From: Actinostola sp. cb2023
Lineage: Eukaryota > Cnidaria > Anthozoa > Actiniaria > Actinostolidae
Assembly (NCBI GenBank): GCA_033675265.1
Contig: JAUJYZ010001579.1
Coordinates: 1 to 64,000, forward strand
Direction: 5' to 3'
Length of the DNA: 64,000 bases
The notes under the pieces are model-generated. The model saw only the letters and a list, made by a program, of their open reading frames with translations, did not search any database and was not told where the DNA came from. The position numbers and the translations under genes are program-made. This document shows positions 43,202 through 54,800 of the stretch, piece after piece. Every line of letters begins with the position of its first letter. The first letter of the stretch is position 1.

Positions 43202-43315
43202 CTTATTTGTTTTCCCCCCGTAATACGGGCTGATATTTTACGAGTTAAGGGACGAGGAAAAATGCGAGTAACAAGTAAAATATCAGCCCGTATTACGGGA
43301 AAAACCCCAAATAAG
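43202..43315. mobile_element. Small foldback MITE
   Basis: CCGTAATACGGGCTGATATT pairs with its complement at 43276-43302; the outer CTTATTTGTTTT pairs with AAACCCCAAATAAG. Nested within intron 2. Confidence 0.85.
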
Positions 43316-43981
43316 TTATTTATTATAATCCATATTTTTCAAGTTCTCTTGACCTTATAAGGTAAACTTACATAATAGTAGTATAATAATGTACCTTATT
43401 TGGACTTAATTTCACGCATACTTAATTTCGCGATTTTGGTAAGACAGCATTTCGCACGGCTTTATTTTCGCGATTTCGATAAGAGAAAATGAAAAAAGAG
43501 TATTAAATTTTGCGAAAGCGGTGTCAACAACATTTTTTTTTTCTAAGAAAACAAACTTATTTCTTATACAAACAGGAACAAGATGACAATCAACTAGACG
43601 TTATAAACTTGTAGCTAAAACAGACAAAAAAGTTTACCCTATACGGTTGATCAGTTCGTATTAAATAACGTTTATTTTTTTGCTCTGGGTATTAAATAAA
43701 TTTCGCGTGTTTAAAGTCAGTGGTTGACGCTTGCTCGAGAGCACAACTGCAGTCATCGTGCATGAATGCCTTGATAATTATGAATGAGTACCAGAAATTT
43801 GTGACGTTTTGTTTTGTTGTCAATGCCGTCGTGCAAGGTCTCCTGTGGTCGTTGCGTAAAGTCCCTAATAACTTTAGTAATGATACAAGGCCTGGTACTT
43901 TTGAGTGGTACTCTATGTAAATGTACGTACTGACTACTGTACTGTACTGTTCTGAGAGTTGTGTTATTTCAATTATTGCAG
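43316..43981. other. Intron 2, 3' part
   Basis: AT-rich, with TTTCGCG words at 43410-43475 reminiscent of an inactive element. Short ORFs on both strands have no motif. Ends with the exon 3 acceptor AATTATTGCAG. Confidence 0.5.
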
Positions 43982-44090
43982 AAAGAAATCCACACAATGA
44001 GTCAGTGCAGTCATGAAAATGTTGTGAACTATTACACATCATTTGTAGTGAGACAGGAACTGTGGATTGTTATGAGGCTTCTCAATGGAG
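43982..44090 (+). CDS. OXSR1/STK39-like kinase, exon 3
   Basis: 109 nt, phase 0 to 1; acceptor ATTATTGCAG, donor GGAG|GTATGA. Encodes [20 protein letters not shown] then [16 protein letters not shown]: helix C glutamate (KEI) and the hinge region, highly typical of SPAK/OSR1. Confidence 0.95.
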
Positions 44091-44149
44091 GTATGATAAC
44101 AATTTGTGTTGAAAAGTAGCCTGGAATCATGCTCGCAGTAGCCAGGAGA

Positions 44150-46490
44150 TATCCTTGGTGCCCCTCTTGTCCTTGACACCCCTGGTCCTTGACACCCCTG
44201 GTCCTTGGCACCCCTGGTCCTTGACACCCCTGGTCCTTGACACCCCTGGTCCTTGACACCCCTGGTCCTTGACACCCTTGGTCCTTGGTACCCTGGTCCT
44301 TGACACCCCTGGTCCTTGACACCCCTGGTCCTTGGCACTCCTGGTCCTTGGCACCCCTGGTCCTTGACACCCCTGGTCCTTGAAACCCCTGGTCCTTGAC
44401 ACCCCCGGTCCTTGGTACCCTGGTCCTTGACACCCCTGGTCCTTGACACCCCTGGTCCTTGACACCCCTGGTCCTTGGTACCCTGGTCCTTGACACCCCT
44501 GGTCCTTGACACCCCTGGTCCTTGGCACCCCTGGTCCTTGACACCCCTGGTCCTTGACACCCCTGGTCCTTGACACCCCTGGTCCTTGACACCCCTGGTC
44601 CTTGACACCCCTGGTCCTTGGTACCCTGGTCCTTGGTACCCTGGTCCTTGACACCCCTGGTCCTTGACACCCCTGGTCCTTGGTACCCTGGTCCTTGACA
44701 CCACCGGTCCTTGGCACCCCTGGTCCTTGGCACTCCTGGTCCTTGGCACCCCTGGTCCTTGACACCCCCGGTCCTTGGTACCCTGGTCCTTGACACCCCT
44801 GGTCCTTGACACCCCTGGTCCTTGACACCCCTGGTCCTTGGTACCCTGGTCCTTGACACCCCTGGTCCTTGACACCCCTGGTCCTTGGCACCCCTGGTCC
44901 TTGACACCCCTGGTCCTTGACACCCCTGGTCCTTGACACCCCTGGTCCTTGACACCCCTGGTCCTTGACACCCCTGGTCCTTGGTACCCTGGTCCTTGGT
45001 ACCCTGGTCCTTGACACCCCTGGTCCTTGACACCCCTGGTCCTTGGTACCCTGGTCCTTGACACCACCGGTCCTTGGCACTCCTGGTCCTTGGCACTCCT
45101 GGTCCTTGGCACCCCTGGTCCTTGGCACCCCTGGTCCTTGACACCCCTGGTCCTTGACACCCCTGGTCCTTGACACCCCTGGTCCTTGACACCCCTGGTC
45201 CTTGGTATCCTGGTCCTTGACACCTCTGGTCCTTGACACCCCTGGTCCTTGGCACCCCTGGTCCTTGACACCCCTGGTCCTTGACACCCATGGTCCTTGA
45301 CACCCCTGGTCCTTGACACCCCTGGTCCTTGACACCCCTGGTCCTTGGTACCCTGGTCCTTGGTACCCTGGTCCTTGACACCCCTGGTCCTTGACACCCC
45401 TGGTCCTTGGTACCCTGGTCCTTGACACCACCGGTCCTTGGCACCCCTGGTCCTTGGCACTCCTGGTCCTTGGCACCCCTGGTCCTTGACACCCCTGGTC
45501 CTTGGCACCCCTGGTCCTTGACACCCCTGGTCCTTGACACCCCTGGTCCTTGACACCCCTGGTCCTTGGTATCCTGGTCCTTGACACCTCTGGTCCTTGG
45601 CACCCCTGGTCCTTGACACCCCTGGTCCTTGACACCCCTGGTCCTTGACACCCCTGGTCCTTGACACCCCTGGTCCTTGACACCCCTGGTCCTTGACACC
45701 CCTGGTCCTTGGTACCCTGGTCCTTGGTACCCTGGTCCTTGACACCCCTGGTCCTTGACACCCCTGGTCCTTGGTACCCTGGTCCTTGACACCACCGGTC
45801 TTTGGCACCCCTGGTCCTTGGCACTCCTGGTCCTTGGCACCCCTGGTCCTTGACACCCCTGGTCCTTGGCACCCCTGGTCCTTGACACCCCTGGTCCTTG
45901 ACACCCCTGGTCCTTGACACCCCTGGTCCTTGGTACCCTGGTCCTTGGTACCCTGGTCCTTGACACCCCTGGTCCTTGACACCCCTGGTCCTTGGTACCC
46001 TGGTCCTTGACACCCCTGGTCCTTGACACCCCTGGTCCTTGACACCCCTGGTCCTTGGTACCCTGGTCCTTGGTACCCTGGTCCTTGACACCCCTGGTCC
46101 TTGACACCCCTGGTCCTTGGCACCCCTGGTCCTTGACACCCCTGGTCCTTGACACCCCTGGTCCTTGGTACCCTGGTCCTTGACACCACCGGTCCTTGGC
46201 ACCCCTGGTCCTTGGCACCCCTGGTCCTTGACACCCCTGGTCCTTGACACCCCTGGTCCTTGGTACCCTGGTCCTTGACACCCCTGGTCCTTGACACCCC
46301 TGGTCCTTGGTACCCTGGTCCTTGACACCACCGGTCCTTGGCACCCCTGGTCCTTGGCACCCCTGGTCCTTGACACCCCTTGTCCTTGGCACCCCTGGTC
46401 CTTGACACTCCTGGTCCTTGACACCCCTGGTCCTTGGTACCCCTGGTCCTTGACACCCCTGGTCCTTGACACCCCTTGGTCCTTGGTTAA
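44150..46490. repeat. 16-bp minisatellite filling intron 3, about 145 copies
   Basis: Unit CTTGACACCCCTGGTC with 15-bp (CTTGGTACCCTGGTC) and CTTGGCACCCCTGGTC variants in higher-order blocks. Sixteen bases and no stop in any minus-strand frame give three overlapping ORFs of about 790-805 residues; these are artefacts. The array occupies almost the whole intron. Confidence 0.98.
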
Positions 46491-46509
46491 CATGGGCATT
46501 TTGATACAG

Positions 46510-46657
46510 GGTCCATGTTGGACATACTAAAATACAAGAAGAAGGAAAACCCTGGTGGCTGTAGTGAAGGAGTCTTAGATGAAGACGTCATCGCTACTGT
46601 ACTGAGGGAAGTTCTCAAGGGTTTAGAGTACTTTCACAAGAATGGCTTGATTCACAG
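46510..46657 (+). CDS. OXSR1/STK39-like kinase, exon 4
   Basis: 148 nt, phase 1 to 2; acceptor TTGATACAG, donor CACAG|GTACAG. Encodes GSMLDILKYKKKENPG, SEGVLDEDVIATVLREVLKG and LEYFHKNGLIH, i.e. the helix D-E region and start of the catalytic loop. Confidence 0.95.
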
Positions 46658-46730
46658 GTACAGTAAATGTGGTACTGTAGATACAGTGTATATATACACA
46701 TGTATAGCTCGTTGTTTTCTTATGAATGGC

Positions 46731-47234
46731 AATAAGCCCTTTCACGGTTTCGCCGCCATTTTGAATTGGGGCAAACTCGGCAAAATTAATAGAAATCTGG
46801 ATCACTTTGACTTGCCGTAACTGTCGCTCGATTTCGTTGGATTTTCAAAAACTTACCATTTTAGAAAATATGTTTTCTTTGTTATTCATGTCCTATAATA
46901 CGATGGGTATTGGAAGGCTACAAATCGAGAAAAAAAGATTTTTGTTTTCAAAATAAAACGTTCGGCAACGTGAATATGCAAATTAGCTCGATTTTTTAAG
47001 ATACATTCGTGAAAAGAAGATTGACTCGAAAAAGGTAGTTAATACTCCTACAATGGTCTTATTTTCAGTCCAACAACTGATATGCATGCCTGCTGATTAT
47101 CAAAGTTTAAATTTTGAAAATCCAACAAAATCGAGCAGACTGTTATGGCAAGTCAAAGTGATCCAGATTTCTATAAATTTTGCCAAGTTTGCCCCAATTA
47201 AAAATGGCGGCGAAAAACCGTGAAAGGGCTTATT
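46731..47234. mobile_element. TIR element in intron 4, 504 bp
   Basis: Left AATAAGCCCTTTCACGGTTT and its complement at the right; arms of about 125 bp pair with mismatches through GGATCACTTTGACTTGCC. It explains the ORFs at 46515-46820. Confidence 0.85.
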
Positions 47235-47491
47235 GGTACCATCACTGCACAGCACAAACCGTACCATAACTAATACGAAACGACTCTATATGTAGTGTAT
47301 GTACAATGTATGTACAGTTGTATACATGTATTTTCCACTGTGGCCAATTCAATCAGGCACGCAATCAATCTATAATCAAAAATTAATTAATTAAATTGAT
47401 TAAAAATTTTTTATGTATGTAGCTAATATTTCAAAAAATATATGTTATCAATTAATAAGTCTACAGTGACATGTTGCTGTTTGTATTTCAG

Positions 47492-47547
47492 AGATGTCAA
47501 GGCTGGTAATATACTGTTGGCCATGGATGGTTCAGTTCAAGTTGCTG
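47492..47547 (+). CDS. OXSR1/STK39-like kinase, exon 5
   Basis: 56 nt, phase 2 to 1; acceptor TTGTATTTCAG, donor GCTG|GTAATG. Completes the catalytic loop: (R)DVKAGNILLAMDGSVQVA with the catalytic Asp at about residue 148. Confidence 0.95.
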
Positions 47548-47856
47548 GTAATGAAACATTGTCATTGTCATACATAAATTTCCAGTCTAAAGTCCAATTC
47601 ATACTAAGGTCAGCAGAGTCAGTTATATATGTTACAGGTCAAATTTAATTTCAGGTCATTTTAAATTCAACCTTTTTTTGAACCTACACTTAGGTTGAAT
47701 TTTTTGAATTGAATTGAATTTTTTGAATTTTTTCAACCTATTTTGAATATCTAAGATTCTTAAAAGGGATTTATTTTTGGGGACTCATTAATAAAAACAG
47801 GGGCTTGGATTTTTAGGGGGGTTCTCAAAAGAACTAGACGACTTCTTGGCACCCCT
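47548..47856. other. Intron 5, 5' part
   Basis: AT-rich; a GAATTTTTTGAATTGAATTG tract at 47697-47740 can fold with AGGTTGAA/TTCAACCT. Confidence 0.5.
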
Positions 47857-48700
47857 CTCTTCATTCTCTCCCTATCTACCCCTCCCTTCGTTCTCCCTAT
47901 CTACCCCTCCCTTCATTCTCTCCCTATCTACCCCTCTCTTCATTCTCTCCCTATCTACCCCTCTCTTCATTCTCTCCCTATCTACCCCTCCCTTCATTCT
48001 CCCTATCTACCCCTCCCTTCATTCTCTCCCTATCTACCCCTCCCTTCGTTCTCCCTATCTACCCCTCCCTTCATTCTCCCTATCTACCCCTCCCTTCATT
48101 CTCTCCCTATCTACCCCTCCCTTCATTCTCCCTATCTACCCCTCCCTTCGTTTCTCTCCCTATCTACCCCTCTCTTCATTCTCTCCCTATCTACCTATGC
48201 CTTCATTCTCCCTATCTACCCCTCCCTTCGTTCTCCCTATCTACCCCTCCCTTCATTCTCCCTATCTACCCCTCCCTTCGTTCTCTCCCTATCTACCCCT
48301 CCCTTCATTCTCCCTATCTACCCCTCCCTTCATTCTCTCCCTATCTACCCCTCCCTTCGTTCTCCCTATCTACCTATGCCTTCATTCTCCCTATCTACCC
48401 CTCCCTTCATTCTCTCCCTATCTACCCCTCTCTTCATTCTCTCCCTATCTACCCCTCCCTTCATTCTCCCTATCTACACCTCCCTTCATTCACCCTATCT
48501 ACCCCTCCCTTCATTCACCCTATCTACCCCTTCCTTCATTCTCCCTATCTACCCCTCCCTTCATTCTCTCCCTACCTACCCCTCCCTTCATTCTCTCCCT
48601 ATCTACCCCTCCCTTCATTCTCCCTATCTACCCCTCCCTTCATTCTCCCTATCTACCCCTCCCTTCATTCTCCCTATCTACCCCTCCTTTCATTTATTGT
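47857..48700 (+). repeat. 25-27-bp minisatellite in intron 5, about 32 copies
   Basis: Unit CCCTATCTACCCCTCCCTTC followed by ATTCT or ATTCTCT. The 315-residue Leu/Ser/Pro-rich ORF across it is an artefact. Confidence 0.97.
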
Positions 48701-48781
48701 CTGCCTACATTAATTCTGTCTGTCTGTCTATTTACCATATTAACATACATGTATATATGTTTTCAATTTTTACTTACCTTG

Positions 48782-48835
48782 TCTGGGGTTTGAACCTGTC
48801 GGACTATAAACCAGCGCATTAACCAACTATCTTCA
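48782..48835 (-). mobile_element. tRNA-like SINE head fragment
   Basis: On the minus strand AGTTGGTTAATGCGCTGG (A-box side) and GGTTCAAACCCC (B box) are spaced as in a tRNA-derived promoter. No SINE body is recognised beside it. Confidence 0.5.
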
Positions 48836-49104
48836 ATGTCGGATTAGCATTGATCACATTTACATTTTATTAATGTTATTCGTTTTCTATTACGTCATGA
48901 TGTCATTTAAATTCACGCATGCGCGCTAGATCAAAACACTGACTTACATGTAGCAATATGGCGGATCATGAACCATGGGTTGATCGTGAGGCTTTCTACC
49001 GAGAAATAACAACCTGAAACAGGAAACTAAAAGTAAAAATTCACTTGTGACTTTCGTACTTTGTACTTGACGGACAAATTTTATGAAAAGACAAAGAAAT
49101 TCCT

Positions 49105-49335
49105 AAGTGGTGCCTGGTTCAATTCACGGACCGGGCGCTTCATGTGAGTTGAGTTTGTCAGTTCGTTCTCTCCCTTGCTTCGAGGGTTTTTCTCTGGGTA
49201 TTCCGGTTTTCCTCCCTTGGTAAAAACAAACTAGTGAGACAGTGTTGGGTGTACAGAATATAGAATGTAGTAAGAAGTGACTGTGAGAGTCTTGTCCCCA
49301 CTAGCAATACTGATAATAAACACTTGACACGTTAA
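49105..49335 (+). mobile_element. SINE body-like repeat
   Basis: CTTGCTTCGAGGGTTTTTCT and GGGTATTCCGGTTTTCCTCC match the conserved central segment seen in several invertebrate tRNA-derived SINEs (recognition from memory). It is followed by ACTAGCAATACTGATAATAA. The head is not clear. Confidence 0.5.
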
Positions 49336-49510
49336 ACATGGTATTTATTTATTTATTTTACTAGTAGCAGTTTGTATTCACATCAATGCGTCAATGCATG
49401 TCAGTATTGCTCTCTATAGTAGAACGAAGCAGCTAGTATTCACGTCAACATGTCAACACTTCCCTGTCTTGCTCTCTCACTAGTAGAAAGAAGCAGCTTG
49501 TATTCATTCC

Positions 49511-50515
49511 TACCAAGTCTACCCCAATACTAACCCTAAACCTAACCCCAAGGTACTTGATTACTATAGCCTTCCCTAATCCTAACCCTAAGCCTAACCC
49601 CAAGGTACTTGATTACTATAGCCTTCCCTAATCCTAACCCTAAGCCTAACCCCAAGGTACTTGATTACTATAGCCTTCCCCAATACTAACCCTAAACCTA
49701 ACCCCAAGGTACTTGATTACTATAGCCTTCCCCAATACTAACCCTAAGCCTAACCCCAAGGTACTTGATTACTATAGCCTTCCCCAATCCTAACCCTAAG
49801 CCTAACCCCAAGGTACTTGATTACTATAGCCTTCCCCAATACTAACCCTAAACCTAACCCCAAGGTACTTGATTACTATAGCCTTCCCCAATCCTAACCC
49901 TAAGCCTAACCCCAAGGTACTTGATTACTATAGCCTTCCCCAATACTAACCCTAAACCTAACCCCAAGGTACTTGATTACTATAGCCTTCCCCAATACTA
50001 ACCCTAAACCTAACCCCAAGGTACTTGATTACTATAGCCTTCCCCAATCCTAACCCTAAACCTAACCCCAAGGTACTTGATTACTATAGCCTTCCCTAAT
50101 ACTAACCCTAAACCTAACCCCAAGGTACTTGATTACTATAGCCTTCCCCAATACTAACCCTAAACCTAACCCCAAGGTACTTGATTACTATAGCCTTCCC
50201 CAATCCTAACCCTAAACCTAACCCCAAGGTACTTGATTACTATAGCCTTCCCCAATACTAACCCTAAACCTAACCCCAAGGTACTTGATTACTATAGCCT
50301 TCCCCAATCCTAACCCTAAACCTAACCCCAAGGTACTTGATTACTATAGCCTTCCCCAATCCTAACCCTAAACCTAACCCCAAGGTACTTGATTACTATA
50401 GCCTTCCCCAATCCTAACCCTAAACCTAACCCCAAGATACTTGATTACTATAGCCTTCCCCAATACTAACCCTAAACCTAACCCCAAGGTACTTGATTAC
50501 TATTTAATCTTCCCT
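49511..50515 (+). repeat. 52-bp minisatellite in intron 5, about 19 copies
   Basis: Unit AATACTAACCCTAAACCTAA, CCCCAAGGTACTTGATTACT, ATAGCCTTCCCC. Contains CCCTAA-like words but also 30 unrelated bases per unit. Followed by an A-rich tract (50524-50580). Confidence 0.97.
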
Positions 50516-50599
50516 AATACTAACAAAAAAAATAAAAAAAATAAAAAAATAACCTAGGTTAAAAAAAAAGACCTGAAATTAAAATTTGACTTGTAACAT

Positions 50600-51115
50600 A
50601 TACATATACAATGTATGATACAGTGAAAGCCTACATTACAGAAGGCAGTCGGTCGCAGAAGTTCGGGAAGGGGATTGTGTCTGGCATTTTGTCCCAGGCC
50701 AGCTTGCATCTGCTGTGATTGCTACGTATTACATGTATAGAGCCATTTTTGCATGAGTGGGAAGTAGTTATGGTACTGTTTGTGCCATGCGGTGACGGTA
50801 GCGTGCCATGACTGCACGTCATGTCTAAGCATTCTGATTGGTTGAGCAATGATTTCGCGCGCTGTGATTGGTTGAATACAATGTCTTCGATTCCGTACCG
50901 TAACCGTAACTTTGTGCCGTAGGTTTCCCACTCCTACGAAAACGACTCTATTATAATACTGCAGTCAGTTGACAACAGAGCTGAGCTCAATTATTGGTTT
51001 CACTGTGAATTACCCCCAGGGGGGGTACTCAGGGGTATCAGTGACGGGGAGGTGCGTACCCCCCTGGGGAATTACCATACATGAGAAACAAATCTCACCT
51101 GTTTTTGTTCAACAG
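50600..51115. other. Intron 5, 3' part
   Basis: 51008-51075 is a small palindrome (AATTACCCCCAGGGGGG / CCCCCCTGGGGAATTAC). Short ORFs around 50631-50931 have no motif. Confidence 0.5.
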
Positions 51116-51327
51116 ATTTTGGGGTCAGCTCAGTAATTAGTGACTATGGGGATAGGTCCAAACCAAAAATGAGGAAAACCTTTGTTGGCACTCCTTGCTG
51201 GATGGCACCTGAAGTGATGGAGCAGATTCAAGGTTATGGACATAAAGCTGATATTTGGAGTTTTGGAATCACTGCAATTGAGCTGGCCACAGGAACTGCG
51301 CCTTATGCTAAATTTCCTGCAATGAAG
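51116..51327 (+). CDS. OXSR1/STK39-like kinase, exon 6
   Basis: 212 nt, phase 1 to 0; acceptor GTTCAACAG, donor AAG|GTACTG. Encodes the (D)FGVSS magnesium loop, the activation segment [20 protein letters not shown] with the WNK-target Thr at about residue 187 (human OSR1 Thr185), and [20 protein letters not shown]. Diagnostic for the SPAK/OSR1 family. Confidence 0.97.
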
Positions 51328-51521
51328 GTACTGTAGTTTTAACACCATGTAAACCATGATTACATATTTGAGCAAAAAGATGATAATTAGCCATTATACT
51401 AAATAAATTATTATAAATAAATAATTAGACTTGCTACAAGTCGTCCACTCTCTTTTTCTCCCTGCCCATGGAAAGAGAATTTGGCGAGCCAGTAAAAAAA
51501 AAAAGGGCTTCAAGGACTTTT

Positions 51522-51743
51522 AGGGTGCGTTCGATTGACCCTATTCCAGAATAGGAATACACTGAATAAACGCTTCGAAGCTTTATTTCAGCAAATTTAA
51601 AATTCCAAACTGTTCCTTGTAACTTTGTTATAATACAACAAGGAATCGTTTCATTGTACAGTGGACAGTAGCTGCGTGACAGCGATTTAGGGATGTTATT
51701 CCGCGTATTCCTATTCTGGAATAAGGTCAATCGAACGCACCCT
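51522..51743. mobile_element. hAT-like MITE, 222 bp
   Basis: AGGGTGCGTTCGATTGACCC at the left and its complement at the right, extending through TATTCCAGAATAGGAATAC. The AGGGTGCGTTCGA end is typical of hAT-derived MITEs. No clear 8-bp target duplication. Confidence 0.7.
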
Positions 51744-51844
51744 TAGAAAGTCTAATAAAAAATATAAAATGTAAAATATGGCACAATAATTATCATGTTG
51801 AATAAGAATGTACATATTGTCGCTGACCGGAATCGCATCTACAC

Positions 51845-52060
51845 GACTACAAGACCAAATGGGAGTATGGATAGAAATCACTGAAGCGGTATTAGCATAT
51901 TGAGTCATAACGACTCAAGATTATTTTCCTTGTGTAAAACACAAAGGCATACATTCGTTCGAGTATACTCTCCATTATGATAATGTGAAAATAAATTTCC
52001 GGAGCGAATAATTTCTTTCTTCAGTGATTTCTACCCATACTCCCATTCGGTCTAGTCACG
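51845..52060. repeat. Foldback repeat
   Basis: CGACTACAAGACCAAATGGG...AAATCACTGAAG pairs with CTTCAGTGATTTCTACCCAT...CGGTCTAGTC across a 130-bp AT-rich loop. Confidence 0.75.
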
Positions 52061-52189
52061 CAGTCATCAGGCCAGTCAACAACAATGTTTTCTGAAAGGA
52101 CTGTGTACATACATGTACATACAAATGTTACATACATACCGGTAAACATGTATTTCCACAGTTGAATATCATACATGTACATGTACCCT

Positions 52190-54800
52190 TAGTTACTGGT
52201 TGTATTTCAATGTCTGTAGGTTCTCATGTTGACCCTTCAGAATGACCCTCCTGCTATCATACATGTACACGATGTACATGTACCCTTAGTTTAGACTGGT
52301 TGTATTTCAATGTCTGTAGGTTCTCATGTTGACACTTCAGAATGACCCTCCTACTATCATACATGTACACGATGTACATGTACCCTTAGTTTAGACTGGT
52401 TGTATTTCAATGTCTGTAGGTTCTCATGTTGACCCTTCAGAATGACCCTCCTGCTATCATACATGTACACGATGTACATGTACCCTTAGTTTAGACTGGT
52501 TGTATTTCAATGTCTGTAGGTTCTCATGTTGACCCTTCAGAATGACCCTCCTGCTATCATACATGTACACGATGTACATGTACCCTGTTTACATGTATTT
52601 CCCTGTAGTTTAGACCCTCAGGTTGCTATTTCAATGTCTGTAGTTTTACTGGTTGTATTTCAATGTCTGAGGTTCTCATGTTGACCCTTCAGAATGACCC
52701 TCCTGCTATCATACATCATGTACATGTACCCTTAGTTTATGCTGGTTGTATTTCAATGTCTGTAGGTTCTCATGTTGACCCTTCAGAATGACCCTCCTGC
52801 TATCATACATGTACACATGTACATGTACCCTTAGTTTATGCTGGTTTATTTATGTCTGTAGGTTGTATTTCAGAATGATGTCTGTAGGTTACCCTCATGT
52901 TGATTTCCCTTCAGTTGACCCTTCAGAATGACCCTCCTGCTATCATACATGTACACGATGTACATGTACCCTTAGTTTATACTGGTTGTATTTCAATGTG
53001 TGTAGGTTCTCATGTTGACCCTTCAGAATGACCCTCCTGCTATCATACATGTACACGATGTACATGTACCCTTAGTTTATACTGGTTGTATTTCAATGTC
53101 TGTAGGTTCTCATGTTGACCCTTCAGAATGTTGACCCTTCAGACATGACCCTCCTTGCTATACATATTTCATGTCTGTAGGTTCTCATGTTGACCCTTCA
53201 GAATGACCCTCCTGCTGTCATACATGTACATGTACCCTTAGTTTATACTGGTTGTATTTCAATGTCTGTAGGTTCTCATGTTGACCCTTCAGAATGACCC
53301 TCCTGCTATCATACATGTACACGATGTACATGTACCCTTAGTTTATACTGGTTGTATTTCAATGTCTGTAGGTTCTCATGTTGACCCTTCAGAATGACCC
53401 TCCTGCTATCATACATGTACACGATGTACATGTACCCTTAGTTTTACTGGTTCTATTTCAATGTCTGTAGGTTCTCATGTTGACCCTTCAATGACCCTCC
53501 TGTACGATGTACATGTACCCTTAGGACTGGTTCTCATGTCTGACCCTTCAGAATGACCCTTCTGAATGATCCTACATGCTGTCATACATGTACATGTACC
53601 CTTAGTTTATACTGGTTGTATTTCAATGTCTGTAGGTTCTCATGTTGACCCTTCAGAATGACCCTCCTGCTATCATACATGTACACGATGTACATGTACC
53701 CTTAGTTTATACTGGTTGTATTTCAATGTCTGTAGGTTCTCATGTTGACCCTTCAGAATGACCCTCCTGCTATCATACATGTACACGATGTACATGTACC
53801 CTTAGTTTATACTGGTTGTATTTCAATGTCTGTAGGTTCTCATGTTGACCCTTCAGAATGACCCTCCTGCTATCATACATGTACACGATGTACATGTACC
53901 CTTAGTTTAGACTGGTTGTATTTCAATGTCTGTAGGTTCTCATGTTGACCCTTCAGAATGACCCTCCTGCTATCATACATGTACACGATGTACATGTACC
54001 CTTAGTTTATACTGGTTGTATTTCAATGTCTGTAGGTTCTCATGTTGACCCTTCAGAATGACCCTCCTGCTATCATACATGTACACGATGTACATGTACC
54101 CTTAGTTTATACTGGTTGTATTTCAATGTCTGTAGGTTCTCATGTTGACCCTTCAGAATGACCCTCCTGCTATCATACATGTACACGATGTACATGTACC
54201 CTTAGTTTATACTGGTTGTATTTCAATGTCTGTAGGTTCTCATGTTGACCCTTCAGAATGACCCTCCTGCTATCATACATGTACACGATGTACATGTACC
54301 CTTAGTTTATACTGGTTGTATTTCAATGTCTGTAGGTTCTCATGTTGACCCTTCAGAATGACCCTCCTGCTATCATACATGTACACGATGTACATGTACA
54401 TGTACCCTTAGTTTATACTGGTTGTATTTCAATGTCTGTAGGTTCTCATGTTGACCCTTCAGAATGACCCTCCTGCTATCATACATGTACACGATGTACA
54501 TGTACCCTTAGTTTAGACTGGTTGTATTTCAATGTCTGTAGGTTCTCATGTTGACCCTTCAGAATGACCCTCCTGCTATCATACATGTACACGATGTACA
54601 TGTACCCTTAGTTTATACTGGTTGTATTTCAATGTCTGTAGGTTCTCATGTTGACCCTTCAGAATGACCCTCCTGCTATCATACATGTACACGATGTACA
54701 TGTACCCTTAGTTTATACTGGTTGTATTTCAATGTCTGTAGGTTCTCATGTTGACCCTTCAGAATGACCCTCCTGTTGTACACGATGTACTTCAGAATGG
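52190..54800 (+). repeat. 100-bp array containing a 3' splice site and partial kinase exon, about 26 copies
   Basis: Each unit carries TTGTATTTCAATGTCTGTAG (acceptor), GTTCTCATGTTGACCCTTCA, GAATGACCCTCCTGCTATCA, then CATGTACACGATGTACATGT and ACCCTTAGTTTAKACTGG. The coding part translates as VLMLTLQNDPPAI, which in SPAK/OSR1 proteins directly follows the PAMK end of exon 6. Every unit then runs to TAG in frame. Units at 52860-52930, 53100-53200 and 53460-53560 are scrambled. Two more partial copies lie at about 55070 and 55310. Confidence 0.95.
52220..52262 (+). CDS. OXSR1/STK39-like kinase, exon 7 (partial, one of many copies)
   Basis: The first array copy with an intact acceptor (GTCTGTAG|GTTCTC) in phase with exon 6. 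It encodes VLMLTLQNDPPAII and then diverges from the family. In orthologues this exon continues for roughly 36 more residues (helices G-H and the LxKDPxKR region) before the RP motif encoded at 56474. No copy in the window contains that continuation, so the exon end cannot be given and the true exon copy is unknown. Confidence 0.5.

Noticed and set aside
44032..46499. Three overlapping minus-strand ORFs of 786-805 residues with collagen-like Gly/Pro/Gln pattern
   Set aside because: A 16-bp unit without stops reads open in all three frames; the array lies within intron 3 of the kinase gene.
47846..48822. Leu/Ser/Pro-rich ORF of 315 residues
   Set aside because: Product of the 25-27-bp minisatellite in intron 5.
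48958..49017. Possible first exon MADHEPWVDREAFYREITT
   Set aside because: Stops after 19 codons, has no donor, and lies in intron 5 beside SINE sequence.
49511..50515. Telomeric or subtelomeric repeat
   Set aside because: Only part of each 52-bp unit resembles CCCTAA, and the array sits in an intron between intact exons.
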